Source: Alphaproteobacteria bacterium (GTDB lineage: Bacteria; Planctomycetota; Phycisphaerae; UBA1845). From it: a DNA stretch of 64,000 nt. A program made the translations under genes and the position numbers. Positions within the stretch are counted from its first letter, which is position 1. The number at the start of each line of letters is the position of its first letter. The notes under the pieces were generated by a model that did no database searches, was not told where the DNA came from, and saw only the letters and a list, made by a program, of their open reading frames with translations. The stretch covers positions 155,286-219,285 of the forward strand of contig JANQQE010000005.1 in the NCBI GenBank assembly GCA_028285105.1. The letters are read 5' to 3'. This document shows, in pieces, positions 9,401 through 18,049 of this stretch.

Positions 9401-9901
9401 CCCATCCGCATCGGCGATACGGTAACGGTCGCAGACACCATCGGAACAGTAACGCGAATCCGCACACGGGCGACGACCGTGGTTGGTTGGGACCGCAAGG
9501 AGTTGATCATCCCCAACAAGGAGTTCATCACCGGGCGCGTCGTGAACTGGACCCTGTCGGATTCCGTGATTCGTGTCATCGTTCCTGTCGGAATCGCGTA
9601 CGGTTCGGATACGAAACTCGCCCGCAAAGTGATGACCAGCGTCGTTACCAATAACTCGAATGTCGTCTCGGAACCCGCACCGCGCATCGTGTTTGTCGGA
9701 TTCGGCGACAGTTCATTGAATTTTGAAGTACGCGCCTTTGTCGGAACGATCGACCATTACATTCCAACCATCGACGAGTTGCACTTCACCATCGATCAGG
9801 AATTCAGAAAAGCTGGAATCGAAATCGCATTCCCGCAGCGCGATATTCATGTCCGATCGATCAGAGCGGCTTTGTCAGTCAACCAAGATGAATCGGATTA
9901 G
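6407..9901 (+). CDS. Large MscK/KefA-type mechanosensitive channel
   Basis: Giant MscS-superfamily channel of 1164 residues, expected to open under membrane tension and release solutes. Residues 1-29 are a signal peptide. A periplasmic coiled-coil region rich in Glu, Arg and Gln runs to about residue 490. Some eight or more membrane helices follow between about 515 and 985. The MscS core is at about 950-1155: the pore helix with AAMTVGLGFGLQEIFANLASGL, the beta domain with IERPIRIGDTV, IRTRATTV and IPNKEFITGRVVNW, and the C-terminal alpha-beta domain. Size and layout match MscK or MscM-like proteins. Just after the signal peptide, codons for Gln-Thr-Gly/Arg-Thr-Asp form a short repeat (about 6490-6535). 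Confidence 0.92.
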   Translation: MKHPKLSIRIELLLLVAVLLVAPMGAAGQTGRTDQTGLAGQDVQMGPDVESNGPPPSSAPQLLLTKPELQLQLEQIKESPNLSDEAKAKVVGVYTQTISQLEVAEQWAAKASDYESDRQQAPERLAAIQAELLKPLPDPGVSQDASRTDLELRLRQVQIDLENEKKALTDWERERDQRTDRRKEIPELVASAKARLLALTEPTPSADSDQSPMLRLGQRALAQARRLAIEREIEAYNSELLSYDARRELLQARLDRSTLLVNYAEKLAAAIQQRVQEKAHVESIQALDDAREQLKQAHPSVKPLIEEREQLALRAKELQSEIKEIDRRVVETDAQLAHLSQEFEKIKRRVSVTGLTNAIGQLLRKHRGNLPGIRPIQRDLRQGKDRISEAQLTILELEDRRSELVADDSIVADILTKVGDVESTERRDVIEQAAKEAIANLRADTGSLLKENDRLFDKLVDLDSKERELVVTIERFKQYVDEKVLWIRSGSTPNVSDLRQARDAFVWLIRPASWGNVIRSIGGTLRASAAWMGGGALLLLAIWITSGRLRRSIRSAGDRVNKPAKDSMLLSVGVLFATAFLAIRWPATLWFIGWIIAAPNEATDFSKAISSGLSAAAVILLTLQSLRQIARINGLGEKHFRWNAQSLKLLKLHIAWLIPILVPTFFVFSTMESQGNEAFKGSLGRAAFVIAFLSIALFVQRVLRPTGPVLGPVLQRQPASWLNRLRHVWYAVTLALPLLLVLAAIMGFYYTSLYLGTRFIESVWLLVGLIVGFSMIKRWLVLQIRRRAIAEAQERAAQKKQQEQESETPADPDVVSVPEERLDVVSINKQTLQLVRVTMMVVGVVGLWAIWADALPALGVLRGVTLWSITHQVSETVTTADGKTVVNEFAKTIPITLANLGLVSLTVLITIVAVKNVPGLLEITILQRLPIDAGGRFTATAITRYLITVTGVILAFGQVGVGWAQVQWLVAAMTVGLGFGLQEIFANLASGLMLLIERPIRIGDTVTVADTIGTVTRIRTRATTVVGWDRKELIIPNKEFITGRVVNWTLSDSVIRVIVPVGIAYGSDTKLARKVMTSVVTNNSNVVSEPAPRIVFVGFGDSSLNFEVRAFVGTIDHYIPTIDELHFTIDQEFRKAGIEIAFPQRDIHVRSIRAALSVNQDESD

Positions 9902-10102
9902 CCGAATGAGTTTGATCGCGATACTCAGTGGCGGTCAACCAGCGGAATCGATCTGCGGTCATGATTGAGTGTTTCTATCTTGCATTTGTCGCCTGATTTT
10001 TGTCAAATGAACAGGGCCGTATATTGCTCTCACCCTTCCGGAATGCGAGCAATCCGTTTCGCCAGCCGGGCGAGACAAGATCATGTCTGAGGACCATACA
10101 AC

Positions 10103-12670
10103 ATGCGAATGAATGCGAGATTCAATGGGGTATCCCGATTCGGTCTTGGCGGCTTGGTACTGTTGGTAGCGGTCTGTGTGCCGGGGTGTCCTCCTGCGCC
10201 CAATGACACCGGATCGGGCGATTCCGGTAGCGACAATTCCTCCAATGGAAATGGCAGCGACGCATCGTCGAAGTTTTTGTTGGGGCGCGGTGTGGATACT
10301 TCTTTGGACCCGGCATCTGTCGGTGTGACCATCGAAGACGAGATCCAGCAATTGATCGGCGAGCAGACGTTGGTTCCGGTCGCAGCCATCTCGCCAGATG
10401 GTGGGCCGGCAGGTGCGTTTGCGGGGTTTGCCCTCGCTGATGGAAATTCCTTTTACTACTGCGGAGATGTCGACGAGGTCAATCGCACGGTAGACCTGCA
10501 AGCTGTGGTTCTAGAAGACGCCCGCGGCAACTTGATCATGATGCAGGAGAACCGGGGCGACGAAGCAACGAAGATCACCTTGGCAACCGGGGATGCGCTG
10601 GACATTGACGTGAGCGGCGACGACCCGCGCATCGTCTTTTATTTGAACGCAACAGCACCACCCACGGAATTGGTCATGCATGTGATCGACGCGGAGTTGG
10701 TCGTCGATACCGAAGCCAGCTCGTTTGGCGAGTTGAATCCCGACTATAACAAGCCCATTCGATTGCCCCGCCAAACCAGTGCGAAATTATCGAAGGTCAG
10801 GCAGGAGGAGATACTATGTTTCCTGGCTAGGGGAATGAATATTTCGTTTGGCGGCGCTTGCCAATTGTGGCAGTTTGTTTCGGACGCGGCCCCAAACGCA
10901 GCCGTCAACACCTTGTGTATCGTGAGCAATCAAGCCATCGACGATTTTCGTGGGTCGGCTCCACTCGTCTCGATATTTCCGGAACTGACGGAAGACCCCA
11001 ACTACATTAAAGCCTTGGCCACACTCAAGATTGGTATCAACGGATTGTGTACGCTGGGCAAATCAGGGCTGAGGCTTGCCAGACTACTTAAGAAAGTAGC
11101 GCCGCCGGACTTGTTCTGCCTGGGGCTGACAGTGGTTGACGAAGGAACGCGTCTTCTTGACGCGGATGGCGATTCGATTGCGGACAATATCTGCGATGCC
11201 GTGTTACCCGAAAAGGAAGATGTATTCATCATTCCTGAGCAGGAAGGTTGCGACAACAGTTGCGTGACGTCATTTGACAGAACCTGCGACGACGGAGGGC
11301 CGCTGTCTGAATTCTCTGGATGTGAACTTGGCACGGATTGTCAGGACTGCGGGGTGCGCTCCTTCGAACCTCCGCCTGGACCGGAGCAATGTGGCGAGGG
11401 TGACGGATGCAACATTGATTGTCCCAGGTTTGCACCAGATCCCGATTGCTCCAGCGCTGTGCTGTGCGCGGAGAAGGGTACCTGCTGTTTCGACGACGGT
11501 ATTTGCGACATCACCAGTTGCACGGATCAGCCCGACATCGAGTGCGACAACGGTCATTACTGCGAGCGCCGCGGTATTTGTTGCGAAGGCGATTTTGTCT
11601 GTGAGGGCGGCGAATCGGACTTGGAGTGCCCGACGATCGATGACGACTGCACCAAGTGCGGGCTCGACGGAAACTGCGTCACCGGTTGCCTTGGCGGCGA
11701 ATCGGACCCCGATTGCGATCTCTGCGATGGAGGCAACGAGTGCATTCGGGGCTGCGAAACTGAAGATCCCGACTGCACGAGAGAAGAGCCGGACTTCGAC
11801 GATTGTGGCGGTTGTGGCTTGGGTGAATTGTGCTTCGGTGAATCGCTTGATAGTTGCTTCCCTGGTGGGCTGCTTTGCGATGACGACGATTGGTGCGAAC
11901 CCGAGCAGTATTGCGTCGACGGATTCTGCGAACCGATTGCCAAGTGCGAGTTCTTCGATTGTGAGTGCACCGAGGATGACGACCGCTGTGACAATGGAGT
12001 TGGCGCTTGTGTAGATGACGGTGATTGCGATTTGTGCGATGCGGGCAATTCTTGCATTGCTAACTGTCCCGTTCGCGACCCCGATTGTCGATTCACACCG
12101 TTTTGCTTAAACCCACCCTGTCCATGTGAAGTCGACGAAGACTGTCAGGATGGGTATCTCTGCATCCTCGACGTTTGCGAGGAGGGCGTCGATGTGGGCG
12201 AAGGATGCGAGATCACGCCGTGCGAGGACGGGCAGGTCTGTTGTCAAAGCGAATGCATCCCCTGGGGCGAACCGACCCAAGGCATCTGTCCCGCTACATT
12301 CGATATGGACTTTGGCGTATTTTCCCCTGCCATCAGGGAAGTTTCGCTGGTTGATTTCGAATTGAGTGACACGGGCTTCAGCGCGAGTTGCAGCTATTCT
12401 CGTACCGATGGTACCCCGGGGACCTTCGGGCTGACACTGTTCTTTGAGCCGATCGGGTTCAATCCACCGGCGGCTGGTATGTGTGGGGTCGAAGACGACG
12501 ACGGAGACGGGATCATTCGCGACAACGGTTGGCATAGCAACACGCGCACGTTGACAGCCGTCTCCGTGATTTCGGGCAGCGTCAGAATTATCGATCCGGA
12601 AATCGTGTTTGGTCAGATGCTCAATAATGCCATCTCGGCGGGCGTGGGGTCGGAATGCTGCCCGCAGTAG
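10103..12670 (+). CDS. Cys-rich lipoprotein with repeated CxxxC/DPDC modules
   Basis: Predicted lipoprotein of 855 residues. The signal peptide ends in the lipobox VPGC, with the lipidated Cys at residue 29, followed by a Gly/Ser/Asn linker. Residues 55-370 are an ordinary globular region I do not recognise. Residues 375-710 are very Cys- and Asp-rich, with recurring pieces such as ESDPDC, RDPDC, GEGDGCNIDC and GICC, spaced like the Cys-rich repeats found in planctomycete and myxobacterial surface proteins. The last 130 residues are beta-rich with one acidic DDDGDG loop. The Cys-rich part is probably disulphide-linked and calcium-binding outside the cell. A GAGGA lies about 11 nt before the ATG. 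Function unknown. Confidence 0.75.
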   Translation: MRMNARFNGVSRFGLGGLVLLVAVCVPGCPPAPNDTGSGDSGSDNSSNGNGSDASSKFLLGRGVDTSLDPASVGVTIEDEIQQLIGEQTLVPVAAISPDGGPAGAFAGFALADGNSFYYCGDVDEVNRTVDLQAVVLEDARGNLIMMQENRGDEATKITLATGDALDIDVSGDDPRIVFYLNATAPPTELVMHVIDAELVVDTEASSFGELNPDYNKPIRLPRQTSAKLSKVRQEEILCFLARGMNISFGGACQLWQFVSDAAPNAAVNTLCIVSNQAIDDFRGSAPLVSIFPELTEDPNYIKALATLKIGINGLCTLGKSGLRLARLLKKVAPPDLFCLGLTVVDEGTRLLDADGDSIADNICDAVLPEKEDVFIIPEQEGCDNSCVTSFDRTCDDGGPLSEFSGCELGTDCQDCGVRSFEPPPGPEQCGEGDGCNIDCPRFAPDPDCSSAVLCAEKGTCCFDDGICDITSCTDQPDIECDNGHYCERRGICCEGDFVCEGGESDLECPTIDDDCTKCGLDGNCVTGCLGGESDPDCDLCDGGNECIRGCETEDPDCTREEPDFDDCGGCGLGELCFGESLDSCFPGGLLCDDDDWCEPEQYCVDGFCEPIAKCEFFDCECTEDDDRCDNGVGACVDDGDCDLCDAGNSCIANCPVRDPDCRFTPFCLNPPCPCEVDEDCQDGYLCILDVCEEGVDVGEGCEITPCEDGQVCCQSECIPWGEPTQGICPATFDMDFGVFSPAIREVSLVDFELSDTGFSASCSYSRTDGTPGTFGLTLFFEPIGFNPPAAGMCGVEDDDGDGIIRDNGWHSNTRTLTAVSVISGSVRIIDPEIVFGQMLNNAISAGVGSECCPQ

Positions 12671-12700
12671 CAATGGGACGACGATAACTTCACTGCGATC

Positions 12701-14035
12701 ATGAAAAATTCACCGGAGTACTGCATTTCCGGAGCGAGGGTCATCGACCCATCCGCCAGCACAGACGGAATCGGTTGGTTGCGGGTCCACAACGGAACGA
12801 TAGCCGAGGTCGGATTGGGGGCGATGCCTGCATTTGACGGGCCAGTCGTTACTGGCACAGGGTTGATTCTCTGCCCCGGATTGATCGACATTCATGTGCA
12901 TTTGCGCGAACCGGGCGGGGAACACAAGGAGACGCTGGAGACCGGATGCCAGGCAGCCGTTGCCGGCGGATTCACCACCGTTTGTTGCATGCCTAACACC
13001 ACACCAGCGCTCGACAATATTGAGATCGTCAAGGATGTCTTGCAACGGGGAGCCGCCATCGATCTGTGTCGCGTCAATGTTATCGCAGCCGCAACGGTGG
13101 GGCGGCAAGGTCGGGAATTGGTCGACATGTCCGCATTGAAGGATGCAGGCGTTGTGGCATTCAGCGATGACGGCGATGGCATCGAAGACGACGATGTCTG
13201 TCGCGAGGTAATGAAAAAACTTCGTGAGATCGATCGGCCTCTCTTTCCGCATTGCGAATTCAAGATGATTTCAAAGAGGGGTGTCATGCATGCCGGCCCG
13301 ACTTGTTCGCGGATGGGGCTGCTCGGATATGACCCGCGCGGAGAGGAATTGATGATTCAGCGTGACTTGCGAATGGTGCTTGAAACCGCGACACGCTTTC
13401 ACGTCGCCCACATTTCAACCGCAGTTGGCGTGGGAATGATTTTTCGGGCCAAACAAAACGGACTGCCGGTTTCCACCGAAGTCTGCCCGCATCATCTGCT
13501 TTTGTGCGATGAAGATGTTGTCGGCGCAGATGGCAAGCCCGATCCGAATTTCAAAATGAGCCCACCGCTGCGTTCGCGCGACGATGTGAAGGCCTGCATC
13601 GAAGGCGTGCTCGATGGAACCATCGAATGTATTGTCACTGACCACGCCCCGCACACGGCTGACGAAAAGCAAGCCGGATTCATGGACGCACCGATGGGGA
13701 TTGTCGGATTGGAAACCTCGCTGGCTTGCGCCGCCAAAGCGCTCATTTGGCCGGGCGGTTTCGGCTGGCCCGATTTGATTCGCTGCATGTCAACGAACCC
13801 TGCACGCATTCTCGGTCTGGAGGGGGGTACGCTTCAAGTGGGCGAACCGGCAGACATTACGTTGATCGACCCCGGTCGAGAGTGGACGATTCGTGCCGAC
13901 GCATTTCGATCCAAGGCGCGCAACACGCCGTTCGACAGTTGGCAGGTGACCGGGAAAGCCGTCGCAACCATCGTCGGCGGTCGCCCGGTTTACCTCGACG
14001 ATTCATTCAAATGGTTCGCTGGACAAACCCGCTAA
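12701..14035 (+). CDS. pyrC: Dihydroorotase (class I)
   Basis: Zinc amidohydrolase that interconverts N-carbamoyl-aspartate and dihydroorotate, step 3 of pyrimidine synthesis. The metal-binding motif DIHVHLREPG sits at about residues 63-72, AGGFTTVCCMPNT follows, an HCE motif replaces the more usual HAED near residue 183, VAHIST is near 235 and the catalytic Asp lies in VTDHAPH near 312. Length 444 suits class I. It starts 30 nt after the lipoprotein gene, so it may share its transcript; no other pyr gene is nearby. Confidence 0.92.
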   Translation: MKNSPEYCISGARVIDPSASTDGIGWLRVHNGTIAEVGLGAMPAFDGPVVTGTGLILCPGLIDIHVHLREPGGEHKETLETGCQAAVAGGFTTVCCMPNTTPALDNIEIVKDVLQRGAAIDLCRVNVIAAATVGRQGRELVDMSALKDAGVVAFSDDGDGIEDDDVCREVMKKLREIDRPLFPHCEFKMISKRGVMHAGPTCSRMGLLGYDPRGEELMIQRDLRMVLETATRFHVAHISTAVGVGMIFRAKQNGLPVSTEVCPHHLLLCDEDVVGADGKPDPNFKMSPPLRSRDDVKACIEGVLDGTIECIVTDHAPHTADEKQAGFMDAPMGIVGLETSLACAAKALIWPGGFGWPDLIRCMSTNPARILGLEGGTLQVGEPADITLIDPGREWTIRADAFRSKARNTPFDSWQVTGKAVATIVGGRPVYLDDSFKWFAGQTR

Positions 14036-14492
14036 CCTCCCCGACTTAATGGACCCGTCCGGCCAAACCCGCCAATCTGCCAACTTCGCTTCAATCCTCG
14101 TACTTCCCCTTACAATATTCCGTTGATTCGAGAACACTTCACACCGGGGGTGGATGACCGTATTTCATTTCGGGTAAAGGGGTTGCATAACCCCCGTCGG
14201 TAGGCTAGAAATGTCGATGCGGTGTCTGATTGCGCTTGTATTTGACCGGTGCATTCGGTTTGGATATCGCACCCTTGAATGCCAGTTTAGCTGCTCGGAT
14301 CGTGAATCAATTTCGATTTCGATCCCGGGCAGAAGTCTCGATCGCAGAATTTGTGCAGCGCGTGCGTTTCGTTCGGTGGCATTGCAGCCGAAGGTCATGG
14401 CCCCGTAAGGTCATAGCACCCGGCCAATCGCGATTCGGCATCGACTGCAATCAGCACCGACAGCAATCAGCATCGACAGCAAGGAGACTCCC
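14036..14492 (+). other. Gene-free stretch upstream of the cell-shape cluster
   Basis: I see no credible gene in these 457 bases. A small perfect hairpin, GGGGTT-GCAT-AACCCC, lies at 14179-14194. The sequence just before the TTG start at 14493 contains repeated short pieces of the type ATCAGCA/ATCGACAGCA (about 14440-14482). The region probably holds the promoter for the genes from 14493 onward. Confidence 0.4.
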
Positions 14493-15380
14493 TTGAGTAC
14501 GCTTACCAAGATCTTTGTCGTCTTGATGGTTATCTTCAGCATCGCCTTCACGATGACGACCGTCAGCTTCGTCGCCAACACCACCGGGTGGAAGGGCCTC
14601 GCCGAAGACTATCAACAAGAGTTAAAGGTTGTCGAAACGCACATGCGCAGTCTGTCGGCAGCCCATGCGGCTGAGAAGACCGCGTGGCTCGATTCCCGTA
14701 ACTCCAGGGACGCACGCATCACCGATCTCGAAAGCACGCAAGCCGCTCAGTTGGCCGAGATCGCCGAACTGCAAGACACCGTCGCCGGACTTAAAGCCGA
14801 GAAGGGCGATGCCGAAGGTTTGGCCCGCCGGTTGAGCAATCAATTGCAAGTTGCCCAGACCGGTTGGAAGGAAGCCGGTGACGAACTTGACGAAATCGAA
14901 AAGCGCAACATGCAGCTCGAACGACGCAACCTCGACCTCAACGAACGCGTGAACGAGCAGACGGCACAGATCGTTGTTCTCGTTCAGAAGCAGCACCTTC
15001 TAGAACAGCAGATCAACATTCTCCGCGACGAGTCGAGCAAAGTCGCTCGCGGTGGTGGGAGTCGCACAGCCCGGCCCGAAGCCATCTCGTCAACGAGCAT
15101 GGTTGGCGTTAACCCGGCGACCAAAACGGGTTCCGTCACGCCGATTCGCGGACGTATCCTCGAAGTCCAGGGCAGTTTGGCGACGATCAGCGTCGGTAGC
15201 GCCGATGGCGTTCGGGAAGGCATGGTGTTCGTGATTTATCGTGGCCGCGACTATATCGCCGATCTCGAAGTTTCCGATGTCGAACCGGGTTTGGCGGCTG
15301 GCCGTATCATGCGGGCCAAGACCATGCCGCGTTCGTCGGACATGGTGATGGACGAGCCAGCATTGGGTTACGCCAACTAG
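14493..15380 (+). CDS. Membrane-anchored coiled-coil protein of the mre cluster
   Basis: Conserved-type protein of 295 residues with unknown exact function. It starts at TTG 14493, with AAGGAG only 6 nt upstream, a strong reason for the rare start. One membrane helix lies at residues 7-29. Residues 35-190 are a long coiled coil, Glu/Leu/Gln rich with heptads. After a Ser/Gly/Thr linker, residues 213-280 form a small beta-rich domain containing GRILEVQGSLATISVG and GVREGMVFVIYRG. That layout (helix, coiled coil, beta domain) is like MreC in outline. Its place ahead of mreB and mreC suggests a role in envelope elongation or divisome scaffolding; this is inference. Confidence 0.75.
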   Translation: MSTLTKIFVVLMVIFSIAFTMTTVSFVANTTGWKGLAEDYQQELKVVETHMRSLSAAHAAEKTAWLDSRNSRDARITDLESTQAAQLAEIAELQDTVAGLKAEKGDAEGLARRLSNQLQVAQTGWKEAGDELDEIEKRNMQLERRNLDLNERVNEQTAQIVVLVQKQHLLEQQINILRDESSKVARGGGSRTARPEAISSTSMVGVNPATKTGSVTPIRGRILEVQGSLATISVGSADGVREGMVFVIYRGRDYIADLEVSDVEPGLAAGRIMRAKTMPRSSDMVMDEPALGYAN

Positions 15381-15499
15381 CGGTTTTCGCTTGTATACTG
15401 TGATTTATTTCGCAGAAGTGTTCAGGGTGGCAAGAATTCACACGTTGGGTTTAGTAGTTGCAGTTTCGCAACTGCATGATTGATAGGGAGTTTCAATTC

Positions 15500-15646
15500 A
15501 TGGCCGACACAGGACCATCCGACTTTCGACCCAGTAGCAACGTGTACACGGTCCTTGTGATTGTTGCGACGATCTTCCTGCTCGCTGCGACGGTGTTCAC
15601 AAGCGTCCGCGCTCAAGAGTTGTATGGTAACTGGATGCCCTTCTAA
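15500..15646 (+). CDS. 48-residue single-span membrane peptide
   Basis: Small protein of 48 residues. ATG 15500 has AGGGAG 9 nt upstream (15485-15490). A single hydrophobic helix, YTVLVIVATIFLLAATVFTS, covers residues 14-33, and a short tail ends in NWMPF. It lies 119 nt after the coiled-coil membrane protein and before mreB. A small membrane subunit or regulator of the neighbouring complex is possible. I recognise no family. Confidence 0.6.
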   Translation: MADTGPSDFRPSSNVYTVLVIVATIFLLAATVFTSVRAQELYGNWMPF

Positions 15647-15813
15647 TTGCCGAGTTGTCTTGACGGTTCTGTCGTATTTCCTTAATCACGCATTTCGCCT
15701 GATTTGACGAATTTGGCTACGCATGCGCGCGGATTTCCTGTATTATCCGGCATGCGCGGCGACACGGAATCGCGTTGCAACAAGTTCTCAAAGGCTCGAA
15801 AGGATGCTGGCCT

Positions 15814-16866
15814 GTGATCTTCGATTCACTCCTTGGCATGTTTAGCGTTGACATGGGGATCGACCTCGGCACGTGCAACACACTGGTGTGCGTGAAGGGC
15901 GAGGGTGTGGTCCTGAACGAACCTTCCGTCGTCGCCGTCAAACGCGGAACCAATCGCGTGCTGGATAACGGCAATGCCGTTGGTCTCGTTGCAAAAGAGA
16001 TGCTTGGCAAGACGCCGGGCAGCATCAACGCCATCCGCCCGCTGAAAAACGGCGTCATCGCCGACTTCGATATTACCGAGGCCATGCTCGGTTACTTCAT
16101 ACGCAAAGTTCATGGCCGCCACAACTTCTTCCGCCCGCGCGTGGTTATTGCAGTGCCGTCGGGCATTACCGCCGTCGAAAAACGAGCCGTCTATAACTCG
16201 GCAGAACGCGCCGGTGCAAGGCGCGTGTTCCTCGTCGATGAACCGATGGCCGCAGGAATCGGTGCAGGACTGCCCATCGCAGAACCCACCGCGTCGATGA
16301 TCGTTGACATTGGCGGCGGAACGACCGAAGTAGCGATCATGTCGCTCGCAGATATTGCCGTATGCGAATCCATTCGCGTGGCTGGCGACGACATGGACGA
16401 GGCCATCATCAACCACATGCGGCGCACGTATAACCTGATGATCGGTTTGCAAACGGCTGAAGCGCTGAAAATTGAGATCGGTTCGGTCGGGATCGACGAT
16501 GTCGACGAACAACGTGAAGTGCGAGGTCGCGATCTGGTCAGCGGATTGCCGCGAAAAAGCATCGTTTCAAGCCAGGAAATCTGCGAAGCGTTGAAAGAAC
16601 CGATCGGTCAGATCATCGACTGCGTGATCCGTACGCTCGAAAAAGCCGAACCGGAATTGGCAGCAGACATCGTGGAAAATGGCATTCACCTTGCGGGCGG
16701 TGGCGCGTTGCTTCGTGGGCTGGACGATGTGATGGAGCGTTCAACCGGGTTGGGCGTGACGGTTGTTGATGATGCGTTGAGTTGCGTCGCGCGCGGTACG
16801 GCGATCTATCTCGAAAACCTCGCGATGTGGAAAGACACGCTCGATTCCGACATCGATGATATGTAG
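15814..16866 (+). CDS. mreB: Rod-shape protein MreB (actin-like)
   Basis: Actin-like ATPase that forms membrane-bound filaments and organises cell-wall elongation. All nucleotide-binding motifs are present: MGIDLGTCNTLV (phosphate 1), VIDIGGGTTEVA-type phosphate 2 (here IVDIGGGTTEVA), and HLAGGGALLRGL (adenosine). MreB landmarks such as VAVPSGITAVEKRAV and RVFLVDEPMAAGIGAGLPI are clear. I choose GTG 15814, preceded by AAAGGA, giving 350 residues; TTG 15775 would add 13 residues with no known counterpart. It is followed by mreC. Confidence 0.95.
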   Translation: MIFDSLLGMFSVDMGIDLGTCNTLVCVKGEGVVLNEPSVVAVKRGTNRVLDNGNAVGLVAKEMLGKTPGSINAIRPLKNGVIADFDITEAMLGYFIRKVHGRHNFFRPRVVIAVPSGITAVEKRAVYNSAERAGARRVFLVDEPMAAGIGAGLPIAEPTASMIVDIGGGTTEVAIMSLADIAVCESIRVAGDDMDEAIINHMRRTYNLMIGLQTAEALKIEIGSVGIDDVDEQREVRGRDLVSGLPRKSIVSSQEICEALKEPIGQIIDCVIRTLEKAEPELAADIVENGIHLAGGGALLRGLDDVMERSTGLGVTVVDDALSCVARGTAIYLENLAMWKDTLDSDIDDM

Positions 16867-16923
16867 CCGCGTGATTTCGGCGATGCCTTGTAAGCAGGTG
16901 CTGTCGCGGTTAGATTCTCTACG

Positions 16924-16940
16924 AATCGGCTGAGCCGATT
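16924..16940 (+). other. Small hairpin between mreB and mreC
   Basis: Perfect stem AATCGGC / GCCGATT with loop TGA, 58 nt past the mreB stop. There is no T-run after it, so it is more likely an attenuator or RNA-stability element than a terminator. Confidence 0.3.
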
Positions 16941-17036
16941 GCGACGAAGGTGAGTCACGGACGATTCACGTATATGTACCGATGAACTTCGGTCGCAGAA
17001 CATGCCACACGCTGCACGCCATGTGCAAACCAATCC

Positions 17037-17981
17037 ATGAGTAGAAGCCACCGCAAACACGTTTCCAATCGCCGGACGATCATGACGGTTTTGATCTTGA
17101 TCTCGGTTGTTGGATTCATGTTGCCTACGCGGATCACGGGCAAGTTCCTAAATTTCGTGCAGGTGATTTTGCCATTCCAGGATTGGACGACCCGAACAGC
17201 AGATGTCGTCACTGACGTGGTTACGCCCGATGGCAAAGGACTTTCCGCCGAAGAAGCCGAAAAAATTCGTCGCGAGAATGCGGCGCTCAAGCACCGCCTT
17301 GCCTCGCTCAGTGGCGATTTTGAAGACCTTTCCAATGCCTATGCCCACGCGACGCAGATTCGCAATCGCGGGTTGGACCAGGGGCGATTGATACCAGCCA
17401 GGGTCGTCGCGGGCGATGCAATGGCATGGCGCAAATCCCAACTCATCAATGCCGGCACGTTAAGCGGCGTGCGTGAGGATGCGGCAGTGACGACCCATCA
17501 CTTTTCGCTTCAACTGGGTGAAGCCGACGAAGTGCGTGAGGGGTATTCCGTGTTGTGTGCAGAAACGCTGGTCGGTTTCGTCGAGCAGGTGGGCACGCAT
17601 TCCGCTCGGGTGCGAATGCTCACTGATAAATCCACTGCCCTCCGCGTGCTGATTGCGAGAGCGGCGACGGGGCAGTTCTATCCGCTTTCCAGCGAATTCT
17701 GGCTCGTCGGTACGGGCGGGAACAGCATGGAAATTCGCGACGTCAGCCACACCTATGTGAAGTCGGCAGACGACGAGACGAACGTCCGCGTGGGCGATTA
17801 CGTGTTTACCTCCAGAGACGATCCCAGCCTCCCCGCATCGATGACGATCGGCACGATCAGCGAGATCAAACAGGACCCTGAAAATTCGCTGCTGTACATC
17901 CTCGACGTTGAACCGGCGATGACGCCCAGCGACGTCCGTCAGGTATTCGTCGTTGACCTCCAGGACCCACAATCCCGTTAA
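17037..17981 (+). CDS. mreC: Rod-shape-determining protein MreC
   Basis: Periplasmic scaffold that links MreB to wall synthases. A basic start and one membrane helix (residues 14-32) are followed by a coiled coil (about 60-105) and the two beta-barrel-like MreC domains (about 115-305), with recognisable pieces such as VSGVREDAAV-like turns, LVGFVEQVGTHSARVRMLTD and the final GTISEIKQD segment. Length 314 is usual. No mreD is seen next to it; the following gene is a zinc-ribbon membrane protein instead. Confidence 0.88.
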   Translation: MSRSHRKHVSNRRTIMTVLILISVVGFMLPTRITGKFLNFVQVILPFQDWTTRTADVVTDVVTPDGKGLSAEEAEKIRRENAALKHRLASLSGDFEDLSNAYAHATQIRNRGLDQGRLIPARVVAGDAMAWRKSQLINAGTLSGVREDAAVTTHHFSLQLGEADEVREGYSVLCAETLVGFVEQVGTHSARVRMLTDKSTALRVLIARAATGQFYPLSSEFWLVGTGGNSMEIRDVSHTYVKSADDETNVRVGDYVFTSRDDPSLPASMTIGTISEIKQDPENSLLYILDVEPAMTPSDVRQVFVVDLQDPQSR

Positions 17982-18049
17982 GTCGCATTCAAGTTAGTCA
18001 ACGGTTCCAATTCAACTACAGTATTGAAGTCTTGAATCGTTGAAACATC

